Below, piece by piece: positions 1 through 5,951 of a stretch of 6,341 nt of DNA (positions within the stretch are counted from its first letter, which is position 1; each line of letters begins with the position of its first letter). Origin of the DNA: Clostridiales bacterium (GTDB taxonomy: Bacteria > Bacillota_B > Dehalobacteriia > UBA4068). The notes beneath the pieces were generated by a model. That model worked only from the letters and a program-made list of their open reading frames with translations, was not told the origin of the DNA and did no database searches. The position numbers and the translations under genes were made by a program. The stretch lies in the NCBI GenBank assembly GCA_009782975.1, contig WRIA01000033.1, forward strand, positions 1 to 6,341, written 5' to 3'.

Positions 1-533
1 CTTTAGGCTTAAAACAGCTTATACCAAACCCCTGGACGGTGGTAAAGGAAAAATACCCTGAAGGCAGCGTTATAAACGCCAGAGTAATGCGCACCACTAC
101 ATTTGGCGCTTTTCTGGAGGTAGAGCCGGGCGTAGAAGGCCTGGTGCATATATCCCAGCTGGCACATGCCCGGGTAGAAAAGACCGAGGATGTGGTCAAA
201 CCGGGCGACGAGGTACAGGTAAAGATATTGTTGGTGGATCCGGTGGCCAAGCGCATGAGCCTTTCCATAAAGGCTAACCTGCCCCAGGAGGAGGAAGTTC
301 CCGAGGTAGCGGAGGTTACTGAAGGCGAACCCCTTTACAGCACCGATGCTCCGCCCGTGACAGAAGAAGCGGCCGAAGAAGTTCCGGCGGAAGAGACTGC
401 CCCAATAGAGGGAACCGAAGCCCCTGCACAAGAAACGATCCCTGAAGAAGAGATCCCTGCGGAAGCAACGGAGGAAGCCCCTGCCGTAGAAGCTCCCGCA
501 GAAGAAGCCCAGGTGGAAGAAGCGCAGGAATAA
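1..533 (+). CDS. rpsA: S1 RNA-binding domain protein, 3' end (30S ribosomal protein S1 or IspH-S1 fusion)
   Basis: The reading frame is open from the left edge (first full codon at 3) and ends with TAA at 531-533, so 176 C-terminal residues are visible. The first residues, [11 protein letters not shown], are the typical link that ends one S1 repeat and leads into the next. A full S1 (OB-fold) repeat follows, at about residues 13-92, with the hallmark stretches [34 protein letters not shown] and RMSLSIKA. S1 repeats bind single-stranded mRNA; in the ribosomal protein they help the 30S subunit capture mRNA. The last 84 or so residues are low-complexity Glu/Ala/Pro with 28 Glu and no Lys or Arg. 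In many Clostridia this protein is fused behind IspH (HMBPP reductase); the fusion junction would be outside the window, so that cannot be tested. The GTG at 39 is internal, not a start. Certain as an S1-domain protein, less so for the exact gene. Confidence 0.9.
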   Translation, partial: LGLKQLIPNPWTVVKEKYPEGSVINARVMRTTTFGAFLEVEPGVEGLVHISQLAHARVEKTEDVVKPGDEVQVKILLVDPVAKRMSLSIKANLPQEEEVPEVAEVTEGEPLYSTDAPPVTEEAAEEVPAEETAPIEGTEAPAQETIPEEEIPAEATEEAPAVEAPAEEAQVEEAQE

Positions 534-630
534 AAGGTAAAAAATACCCCTTTAAATACCAAATATGACAACCCTGTCATAAAAAGTGACAAGGTTGTCA
601 TATTTTATATTATAGCTGGCGTTTTATCAA

Positions 631-838
631 TATGACAACCCTGTCGTATTGTGCCGGAAACTTGGTCTTTTCTGTTCTCCGGCATCTATCTTCCGGCATT
701 CTGGCATCTATCTTCCGGCTTCCAGCCTCTATATTATGACAACCCTGTCATATTGTGCCGGAAACTTGGTCTTTTCTGTTTTCTGGCATCTATCTTCCGG
801 CATTCTGGCATCTATCCTCCGGCATCCGGCCTCTATAT
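631..838 (+). repeat. Tandem direct repeat, two units of exactly 104 bp
   Basis: Unit 1 is 631-734 and unit 2 is 735-838; the next 18 bases (839-856) begin a third unit and stop after its dyad. Aligning the units by eye gives six differences in 104 positions with no gaps (at 646, 677, 680, 713, 720 and 724 of unit 1). Each unit reads: dyad, then GTGCCGGAAACTTGGTCTTT, then a C/T-rich part with two 22-bp submodules, then GCCTCTATAT before the next dyad. Each unit also holds an 8-bp inverted repeat, TGCCGGAA (652-659, 756-763) with TTCCGGCA (691-698, 795-802), so a larger stem with a 31-base loop is possible. The high identity of the units points to a recent duplication. Confidence 0.9.
681..719 (+). 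repeat. 22-bp submodule, two copies inside unit 1
   Basis: The 17-mer GGCATCTATCTTCCGGC occurs at 681-697 and again, identical, at 703-719, giving a 22-bp period. Unit 2 has the same pair at 785-801 and 807-823 (the latter with one change, TATCCTCC). Copy B of the element has only one submodule, at 5893-5909. Gain or loss of this module therefore explains most of the length difference between the copies. Confidence 0.85.
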
Positions 839-864
839 TATGACAACCCTGTCATATTTTTATG

Positions 865-911
865 AAAAGCAAGCCGTCTTGTCAACGGCTTGCTTAAAAC
901 TGCTTGCTTTT
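865..911. terminator. Likely bidirectional intrinsic terminator between convergent genes
   Basis: A perfect 11-bp stem, AAGCAAGCCGT (867-877) with ACGGCTTGCTT (885-895), has a 7-base loop. Read on the minus strand it ends in GCTTTTC, a short U tract, and lies about 50 bp past the foldase stop, as expected for that gene's terminator. A second arm, GCTTGCTTTT at 902-911, is the perfect 10-bp complement of AAAAGCAAGC at 865-874. That pairing gives a plus-strand hairpin ending in TTTT for the S1 gene. The two pairings share the left arm and exclude each other, one serving each direction. The minus-strand role is better supported; the plus-strand one is inferred from geometry. Confidence 0.65.
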
Positions 912-942
912 AACTTTTGGCTTCAGATATTATGCCGGTTTT

Positions 943-2016
943 CTATTCAAGTTCATCTTCCGGTTCAACGTAGTATCTGAATTCAAAATTGCGCTGTACG
1001 TCGGCGGCATCTTCCATATCCTGCATCTTTTGGGAGAAGTATTCGTTTACTTCATAGCTATCCACAAACTGCAGGGTATCCAGCACAAATTCCTTTACCT
1101 GAGCAAAGCCTTCCCTTTTATCCAACAGCTTTATTATATGGAAGCCAAAGGCGCTTTCCACCGGTTCCTTGCTGGTATCCCCGACATTGTTAAGAGAGAA
1201 AGCCCCGGCGGCGAAATCCTGGTCGAAGCCGGATTCCGGATCGTTTATGCCGCCGCCATAAACATTGAAATACAAATCCATCTCGCCGCCGGTTTGTGCG
1301 GTACCATCGGCGCCGTATCTGGCGGCCAGATCAGCAAAATCTTCTCCCGCGGCCAGCTTGGCTATAATATCTTCTGCACGCGCTCTGGCCGCAGCTTCGG
1401 CCTCATCATAGTCCATACCCTCTTCGTTTTCCGCCGCTTCTTCCATAAGTTGTTGGGCGGTTACGATTATATGCGCTACCTTGCGGCAATCCCATGCGGA
1501 GGGATCCCCATTATAATAATCTTCGGCCTCTTCGTCGCTGACACCCTTGGCGGCCCGCGTCTCTTCCTCTAAAAAGGGATAGATCAAAGCCCACAGACGG
1601 TTGGTGTTAAGGGAAAGCGCTGTGTCCGGCAAAAGGATCTCCTCGTAATATATTGGTTCCAGGCTAAGATCATATTCCGCGGCGGCCATTTGCCGGATCA
1701 ACGAGGCCTGTATCGAAGAATTCCAGGCAAAATTCTCCAGGTTGCCCAGAAAATCGCGGGAGCTTTCCTCGTCCAGCAGATCGACATCCTCGTAGAGGAT
1801 AAGAGAATCGTAATAATTGCCGAAATACTCGTTGAAATAGGTGTTGAAATAGTAATCATACTCGTAGCGATAAACATCCGCGCCGTTTACGGAGCCGACG
1901 ACCTCGGTCCAGTTGGGCGCTGTCGCGGAAGGCTGCGTCGCGGGAGACTGGCTGTCGCAGGCGGCTGCCAGCGTTATCAGCATTAACAGACATAAACAAA
2001 CTAACCACTTTTTCAA
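943..2016 (-). CDS. PrsA-type foldase lipoprotein, parvulin peptidyl-prolyl cis-trans isomerase
   Basis: An exported lipoprotein predicted to help secreted proteins fold at the outer face of the membrane by isomerising peptidyl-prolyl bonds. I start it at the TTG at 2016 (357 aa): this gives a textbook signal peptide, KKW, then the hydrophobic stretch LVCLCLLMLITL, then lipobox AAAC with the lipidated Cys at residue 20. GAAGGG at 2027-2032 lies 10 bases upstream as ribosome-binding site. The longer frame's ATG at 2061 lies inside a -10 box and cannot be on that transcript. After a Thr/Pro/Ser linker comes a Tyr-rich SurA-like N domain (VNGADVYRYEYDYYF, about 43-63). The parvulin domain spans about 177-301: KVAHIIVTAQ, GEDFADLAARYGAD, GGEMDLYF, AAGAFSL, FGFHIIKLLD. 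It is interrupted by an acidic Glu/Ala helix of some 25 residues after the first strand. The C-tail is acidic and the stop is TAG. The family is clear; substrates are unknown. Confidence 0.88.
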   Translation of the reverse strand: MKKWLVCLCLLMLITLAAACDSQSPATQPSATAPNWTEVVGSVNGADVYRYEYDYYFNTYFNEYFGNYYDSLILYEDVDLLDEESSRDFLGNLENFAWNSSIQASLIRQMAAAEYDLSLEPIYYEEILLPDTALSLNTNRLWALIYPFLEEETRAAKGVSDEEAEDYYNGDPSAWDCRKVAHIIVTAQQLMEEAAENEEGMDYDEAEAAARARAEDIIAKLAAGEDFADLAARYGADGTAQTGGEMDLYFNVYGGGINDPESGFDQDFAAGAFSLNNVGDTSKEPVESAFGFHIIKLLDKREGFAQVKEFVLDTLQFVDSYEVNEYFSQKMQDMEDAADVQRNFEFRYYVEPEDELE

Positions 2017-2026
2017 TTGTATCCGT

Positions 2027-2032
2027 CCCTTC
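2027..2032 (-). promoter_or_regulatory. Ribosome-binding site that supports the TTG start of the foldase
   Basis: The minus strand reads GAAGGG, then ten bases, then TTG at 2016. No Shine-Dalgarno sequence precedes the alternative ATG at 2061 (upstream bases are AAAACGTGTTATA). Spacing is slightly long but usable. It fits the signal-peptide and promoter arguments for the TTG start. Confidence 0.6.
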
Positions 2033-2059
2033 AAAATGTATTGTGACTGTAACTTCTCC

Positions 2060-2088
2060 ATTATAACACGTTTTTAGAACATTGGGAA
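2060..2088 (-). promoter_or_regulatory. Sigma-A type extended -10 promoter of the foldase gene
   Basis: On the minus strand a perfect -10 hexamer TATAAT (2060-2065) is preceded directly by TGT (2066-2068), forming the extended -10 motif TGnTATAAT. At 17 bp lies a weak -35, TTCCCA (2083-2088). Extended -10 promoters tolerate a poor -35. The predicted start is near 2053, giving a leader of about 37 bases before the TTG codon. The promoter sits in the gap after mfd, so the foldase gene can be expressed on its own. Confidence 0.7.
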
Positions 2089-2095
2089 GCAAAAG

Positions 2096-2144
2096 ATTGA
2101 AAACTTGTTGAAATTATTTAAAATAATTATTGAAAAGCTTGTGA
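2096..2144. repeat. AT-rich palindrome between short direct repeats, mfd-foldase spacer
   Basis: AATTATT (2112-2118) and AATAATT (2122-2128) form a 7-bp AT-only dyad with a 3-base centre. It is flanked by imperfect direct repeats, ATTGAAAACTTGT (2096-2108) and ATTGAAAAGCTTGT (2129-2142). It starts just past the mfd stop. The stem is too weak to call an intrinsic terminator with any assurance; it may be a UP-like A+T tract upstream of the foldase promoter, or have no role. Confidence 0.4.
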
Positions 2145-2146
2145 AC

Positions 2147-5100
2147 TTAAGCTGATTTTACCGTTTCCTCCAGCTCTACCAGCAATTTAAGCAGTAATTC
2201 CACGCGGGATACTCCCTGGACTATATCCCCGGTATGCAAGCGTATGCTGAAGCTCTTTTTATCCGCAAAGGCCAGCCGTTTTTCCCATTTTACCAGCAAA
2301 CGCAGGAGATGTTTGCCGGTAAGCGGGTGTCCTTCTGCAAATTTAAGCTCTATATGGGCCGGTTTTTGTATTATAGAAAGTATTTCGAATTGCTTGGCCA
2401 GGGCCTTTACCTTACCTAACAGCAGCAGATTATTAAGCGGGGCGGGCAAAGACCCGTAGCGGTCTATCAATACGGCCGCCAAATCGTCCACCTCCCCAAG
2501 GCTTTCGCAGGCAGCCACCCGCTTATAGACCTCTACCTTAAGACCGCTATCTTCTATATAACTGTTGGGGATAAAGGCGTTCAACTGCAATTCCATCTGG
2601 GCGCTTATGGCTTCCTCCCTTACAGGGGCCTGCCCGGCCTGTATAGCCATCTCCTCCTTAAGCAGCCTGCAATAAAGGTCAAAGCCCACGGCCATTATAT
2701 GCCCGCTTTGCTCCGGCCCCAGTATATTACCGGCCCCGCGCAATTCCAGATCGCGCATGGCTATTTTAAAACCCGCGCCCAGCTCGGTAAAATCGCGGAT
2801 GGCTATAAGGCGCTTTTGTGCGGTCTCGTTTATGGCTTTATCCCGGCGATAGGTAAAATAGGCGAAAGCCTGCCGCTCGGAACGCCCCACCCTGCCGCGC
2901 AGCTGATAAAGCTGGGAAAGCCCGAAATGGTCGGCTTCATCCACTATAAGCGTGTTAACATTGGGTATATCCAGCCCGCTTTCTATGATGGTGGTGCAAA
3001 GCAGTATATCCGCGCCCTCCTCCACAAATTCCATCATCACACATTCCAATTCCTTTTCGCGCATTTGCCCGTGGGCCACGGCGATGCGGGCTTTAGGCAG
3101 CAGTTGTTGCAGTGCGGTAGCCCGCTCGTATATATTGTGTACCCGGTTATGCACGAAATAGACCTGCCCGCCGCGGGCCAGCTCCCTCAATACCGCCTCG
3201 CGGATCAGACGCTCCTGATATTCCAGCACATATGTCTGCACGGGGCGGCGATCCTGCGGCGGGGTGGCGATTATGCTCATATCGCGCATACCGGTCAGCG
3301 CCATGTGCAGGGTGCGTGGTATGGGTGTGGCGGAAAGGGTCAGAACATCCACATTGCCCCGCATGGATTTGATCTTTTCCTTGTGGGCCACGCCGAAGCG
3401 TTGTTCCTCGTCAACTATCAGCAGCCCTAAATCCTTGTATCTTACATCGGCGGAAAGCAGGCGGTGCGTACCCACCATTATATCTATTTCCCCGGCGGCC
3501 AAGGCGTTTACCAGTTTCTTTTGCTCCGTGGGAGTTGCAAAGCGCGAAAGGCAACCCAAGCGCAGCGGATAACCGGCAAAACGCTCCGTAATGGTACGCT
3601 GATGCTGCTGGGCCAGCACGGTGGTAGGCGCCAGCAGAGCCACCTGCTTACCGTCCATAACAGCTTTAAAGGCCGCGCGCAGGGCTATCTCCGTTTTGCC
3701 ATAGCCCACATCACCGCATAGCAGGCGATCCATAACCTTTACGCTTTCCATATCGTCCTTTATGTCTTCTATGGCCTGCAATTGATCGGGCGTTTCCTCG
3801 TAGGGGAAGGCATCCTCGAATTCGCGCTGCCAGTTGCTGTCCGCCGAAAGGGCAAATCCCCGGGCTGCGGCACGCGCCGCGTACAATTGCAGCAATTCTC
3901 GCGCCATATCCCGCACGCTGGCCCGCACCCGCGCCTTTACACGCTGCCACTCGCCGCCGCCCAGCTTGTACAGCCTGGGAGCCGCTCCCTCGTTGCCGAT
4001 ATATTTTTGTATCAGATCCAACTGATCAACAGGCAAATACAGCTTATCGTCGCCCGCGTACATTATAAGCAGGTAATCGCGGCTTATCTCCTCCACCGTT
4101 AGGCGCTCTACGCCGATATAGCGGCCTATACCCTGGGTGATATGCACAACATGATCGCCGGGTTGCAGATCCAAAAAGCTTTCTATCTTGCCTCCGCCGT
4201 GATACAGCCGGCGCGCCTTACGCTTGCCCTCCTGAGCAAATAATTCCTGCTCTGTTATAAGGGCCAGCTTAAGCGATTCGCTATCGTAGCCCTTGTTGAA
4301 GGCGGCGCGCAGTATGCGCACAGCCGGGAAGCCGGCGTCGCGGATTATCTCGTTAACGCGTTTAAGGCGCGTTTCCGAGCTGGCACTGATAAAAACGCGG
4401 CGGCGCTCGGCGGCAAAATGACGGCAATCTATGGTGAATTGCTTGGGGTCATGGGCATACGAAGGCAGGTCGCGCGCCTTTATATGCCGGGCCTCCCCAA
4501 CATCCAGGCCGCTTGGCCCGCTCTCCAGTTGATTTAACAGTATGGGGCGGCGGGCGGCGAATTGCTCCTGCAACTGGGAGTGACCCAAAAAATTGTGATA
4601 GAAGGAAGGGAGCAGCTTGCCGGATTCCAGCATATCGTAATAGTTAAGCTCCCTTTCGCGCTGTTGCTGCTCCGAAAGCTCCTTTATCTGCCCCGGCTCG
4701 GAAAGCATCAGCAAGCAATCGTCCTTGGGCAAATAATCCAGCAGGCTGCCTGCCTCCGGGTAAAAGTAAGTTAGCAGGCTTTCCATACCTGTCTGCCATA
4801 TGCCCCGGTCAAGATATTCCCGCACAGGGCCAAAAGTCTCCCGCAGCTGCCTTTTTGCCGGGCCTACAAGAGCCCGTGACATCTGCTCCATTTCTTTATC
4901 CAGTGCTTTTGCTGCCCTTACGCGCACTTCCGGGCTAAGGGGCAACTCCCGTCCAGGGGGGATCAGCAATTCCGGCAGGGCTTCTGCGGAAAGCTGGCTG
5001 GCCGGATCAAAATAACGGATGCTTTCCAGTTCGTCGTCAAAAAATTCCAGGCGGCTTGGGGTAAGAGCGGTTATAGGGAAGATATCCACTATACTGCCAC

Positions 5101-5623
5101 GCAGGCTGAAGGAACCCGGTATCTCTGTAAGCCTTGATCTTTCGTAGCCCATTTCGGCCAACCGGGCGGCCAGCTCCGCCGGGCGTATAACCGAACCTGG
5201 GCCAATGCTTATATGCTCCCCCGCAAAAATATCGGCAGGCGGCAGGCGGCGTAATATAGCGCTTGCGCCGGCCACCACCAAAGGTCTTTTTCCCCTGCTT
5301 AAGGCGGAAAGGACGGCGATGCGCTCTGCGTTGAGTTCTATATTGCGCGCGCAGACCTCGAAGGGCAGCAGTTCCATCACCGGAAAATAGAGGGCTTCCT
5401 CCCCCAGGAAGGGGCGGATATTTTCATATACGGCGCGCGCCTCGTCCTCCTGAGCTGTTAGGATAAGGGACGGGCGGCGCGCTTCGGAGTAAAGCGCCGC
5501 CGCGAAGGCCGCCTTGGCCGCCGGGGGCAAGCCGGTCAGGCTGGCCGCCTGCCCGGCCTTAACGGCGCCGCGGATAGCCGCGTATTCCTCCGCTTCCCGC
5601 CATATTTGCAGTAATTCCTCCAT
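2147..5623 (-). CDS. mfd: Transcription-repair coupling factor Mfd, complete
   Basis: A 1158-residue ATP-dependent DNA translocase, the usual length for the family. It binds RNA polymerase stalled at a lesion, pushes it off the template and recruits UvrA for nucleotide excision repair. The N-terminal UvrB-like part (about 1-330) includes RGSIVDIFP at 175-183. The RNA polymerase interaction domain has GDHVVHITQGIGRYIG at 489-504. The RecG-like motor follows: Walker A GDVGYGKTE 637-645, PTTVLAQQH 666-674, DEEQ box 738-741 in IVDEEQRFGV, SAT 764-766, TTIIESGLDIP 877-887 and QLRGRVGRS 907-915. The translocation motif ELRGAGNILGPEQSGH is at 960-975, and the C-terminal D7 domain covers about 1000-1158. 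No key residue is missing. The ATG at 5623 is preceded by AAGGAGG at 4 bases. It lies between pth and a foldase gene, the usual Firmicute neighbourhood; the stop is TAA at 2147-2149. Confidence 0.98.
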   Translation of the reverse strand: MEELLQIWREAEEYAAIRGAVKAGQAASLTGLPPAAKAAFAAALYSEARRPSLILTAQEDEARAVYENIRPFLGEEALYFPVMELLPFEVCARNIELNAERIAVLSALSRGKRPLVVAGASAILRRLPPADIFAGEHISIGPGSVIRPAELAARLAEMGYERSRLTEIPGSFSLRGSIVDIFPITALTPSRLEFFDDELESIRYFDPASQLSAEALPELLIPPGRELPLSPEVRVRAAKALDKEMEQMSRALVGPAKRQLRETFGPVREYLDRGIWQTGMESLLTYFYPEAGSLLDYLPKDDCLLMLSEPGQIKELSEQQQRERELNYYDMLESGKLLPSFYHNFLGHSQLQEQFAARRPILLNQLESGPSGLDVGEARHIKARDLPSYAHDPKQFTIDCRHFAAERRRVFISASSETRLKRVNEIIRDAGFPAVRILRAAFNKGYDSESLKLALITEQELFAQEGKRKARRLYHGGGKIESFLDLQPGDHVVHITQGIGRYIGVERLTVEEISRDYLLIMYAGDDKLYLPVDQLDLIQKYIGNEGAAPRLYKLGGGEWQRVKARVRASVRDMARELLQLYAARAAARGFALSADSNWQREFEDAFPYEETPDQLQAIEDIKDDMESVKVMDRLLCGDVGYGKTEIALRAAFKAVMDGKQVALLAPTTVLAQQHQRTITERFAGYPLRLGCLSRFATPTEQKKLVNALAAGEIDIMVGTHRLLSADVRYKDLGLLIVDEEQRFGVAHKEKIKSMRGNVDVLTLSATPIPRTLHMALTGMRDMSIIATPPQDRRPVQTYVLEYQERLIREAVLRELARGGQVYFVHNRVHNIYERATALQQLLPKARIAVAHGQMREKELECVMMEFVEEGADILLCTTIIESGLDIPNVNTLIVDEADHFGLSQLYQLRGRVGRSERQAFAYFTYRRDKAINETAQKRLIAIRDFTELGAGFKIAMRDLELRGAGNILGPEQSGHIMAVGFDLYCRLLKEEMAIQAGQAPVREEAISAQMELQLNAFIPNSYIEDSGLKVEVYKRVAACESLGEVDDLAAVLIDRYGSLPAPLNNLLLLGKVKALAKQFEILSIIQKPAHIELKFAEGHPLTGKHLLRLLVKWEKRLAFADKKSFSIRLHTGDIVQGVSRVELLLKLLVELEETVKSA

Positions 5624-5627
5624 ATTG

Positions 5628-5634
5628 CCTCCTT
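5628..5634 (-). promoter_or_regulatory. Strong ribosome-binding site of mfd
   Basis: The minus strand reads AAGGAGG, then CAAT, then ATG at 5623. It is a full match to the anti-Shine-Dalgarno core with a tight 4-base spacer, and fixes the mfd start. Confidence 0.85.
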
Positions 5635-5650
5635 AACGTTTGCAAAAGCG

Positions 5651-5676
5651 GCGGCGCATAGCTATGCTGTATCCGC
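5651..5676 (-). other. Palindromic hairpin in the mfd leader
   Basis: A perfect 12-bp palindrome, GCATAGCTATGC (5656-5667), is enclosed by a second short pairing, GCGG with CCGC (5651-5654 and 5673-5676), across an uneven internal loop. On the minus-strand RNA it would end about 28 bases before the mfd start codon and is followed by CGCTTTTGC. It could be a weak attenuator, an mRNA-stabilising hairpin or a dimeric-protein site. The sequence does not decide between these. Confidence 0.4.
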
Positions 5677-5704
5677 GTCTTTTGTTTTTTGGCACCGCTA
5701 AAAT

Positions 5705-5723
5705 GCACGACCGGCTATCGTGC
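5705..5723. other. Short GC-rich inverted repeat upstream of mfd
   Basis: GCACGA (5705-5710) and TCGTGC (5718-5723) form a perfect 6-bp stem with a 7-base loop. On the minus strand it is followed by ATTTTAG, a poor U tract, so it is at best a weak terminator or leader structure. It lies downstream of the candidate mfd promoter and would be part of the mfd leader RNA. Confidence 0.35.
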
Positions 5724-5746
5724 TTGGTTTAAAAATAATCGCAAAT

Positions 5747-5775
5747 AGTATTTAAATCATCTTTTTAATTTACAA
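5747..5775 (-). promoter_or_regulatory. Candidate mfd promoter (weak)
   Basis: The minus strand has TTGTAA (5770-5775), a 17-bp A+T-rich spacer and AATACT (5747-5752). Each hexamer matches the sigma-A consensus at four of six positions. Its -35 begins 3 bp from the first dyad of repeat copy B (TGACA at 5779), so any protein bound there would meet RNA polymerase. The call rests on spacing and A+T context only; the leader to the mfd start would be about 117 bases. Confidence 0.35.
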
Positions 5776-5777
5776 AA

Positions 5778-5942
5778 GTGACAACCCTGTCATAAAAAGT
5801 GACAACCTTGTCACATTTTATTGTTTAACAGGTATTTTATCAATATGACAACCCTGTCATATTTTCCGTAAATCTGGTCTTTTATGTCCTCCGGCATCTA
5901 TCCTCCGGCTTTTGGCCTCTATATTATGACAACCCTGTCATA
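5778..5942 (+). repeat. Composite intergenic repeat, copy B (four dyads, about 165 bp)
   Basis: The dyads are P1 5779-5792 (TGACA-ACCC-TGTCA), P2 5799-5814 (GTGACAA-CC-TTGTCAC), P3 5844-5861 and P4 5925-5942 (both TATGACA-ACCC-TGTCATA). TGACA distances are 21, 46 and 81 bp. The first two equal those of copy A exactly, and the motifs CATAAAAAGTGACAA and TATTTTATCAATATGACAAC are shared with it apart from single changes. The third interval is 23 bp shorter because one 22-bp submodule and one further base are absent. There is a single unit, not two. It lies in the same orientation as copy A, ends 9 bp from the pth stop and fills the gap between pth and the mfd leader. Confidence 0.85.
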
Positions 5943-5951
5943 TTTGTTGCT

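Larger units (their letters stand above)
564..856 (+). repeat. Composite intergenic repeat, copy A (five dyads, about 293 bp)
   Basis: Five short dyads of the form TGACA-N4-TGTCA lie in order: R1 564-581 (TATGACA-ACCC-TGTCATA), R2 586-601 (core TGACAAGGTTGTCA), R3 631-648 (same as R1 with one change, TGTCGTA), R4 735-752 and R5 839-856 (both identical to R1). TGACA to TGACA distances are 21, 46, 104 and 104 bp. The linkers between R3, R4 and R5 are C/T-rich and carry repeats of GGCATCTATC and TTCCGGC. The same architecture recurs at 5778-5942, so this is a repeated element and not a chance set of hairpins. It starts 30 bp after the rpsA stop and fills most of the gap between two convergent genes. 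No gene is credible inside it: the open frames through it are translations of the repeat and lack ribosome-binding sites. The function is unknown; dispersed repeat, protein-binding array or RNA structure are all possible. Confidence 0.85.

Noticed and set aside
564..601. Operator for a known regulator (BlaI/CopY, Fnr, TnrA or similar)
   Set aside because: TGACA-N4-TGTCA does not match the consensus sites I know for these, and copy A is not next to any promoter. Naming a regulator would be a guess.
631..856. CRISPR array
   Set aside because: The dyads recur at 104 bp and the sequences between them are near-identical, not unique spacers. Repeat length and spacer size do not fit, and no cas gene is present.
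564..856. Iteron-type replication origin
   Set aside because: Repeated dyads resemble iterons, but there is no replication initiator gene, no DnaA boxes were recognised and the context is housekeeping chromosome with a second copy beside pth.
564..856. Insertion sequence or MITE with terminal inverted repeats
   Set aside because: The end dyads R1 and R5 are internally symmetric, so they cannot show terminal inversion, and no target-site duplication or transposase was seen. A MITE-like origin remains possible but unsupported.
649..980. Small plus-strand proteins in the repeat region
   Set aside because: These frames translate the tandem units into similar peptide blocks, have no ribosome-binding site, overlap a terminator and the foldase 3' end, and match no known family.
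904..1572. Plus-strand frame opposite the foldase gene
   Set aside because: It is antisense to a gene with clear signal peptide and parvulin motifs, and shows no family motif of its own.
1856..2092. Minus-strand frame overlapping the foldase start
   Set aside because: It is a shifted reading of the promoter, signal-peptide and linker region; there is no ribosome-binding site and its arginine-rich tail is typical of a shadow frame.
2699..3430. Long plus-strand frame opposite mfd
   Set aside because: It mirrors the helicase region of mfd, with no motif or start signal; codon bias of the real gene keeps the opposite frame open.
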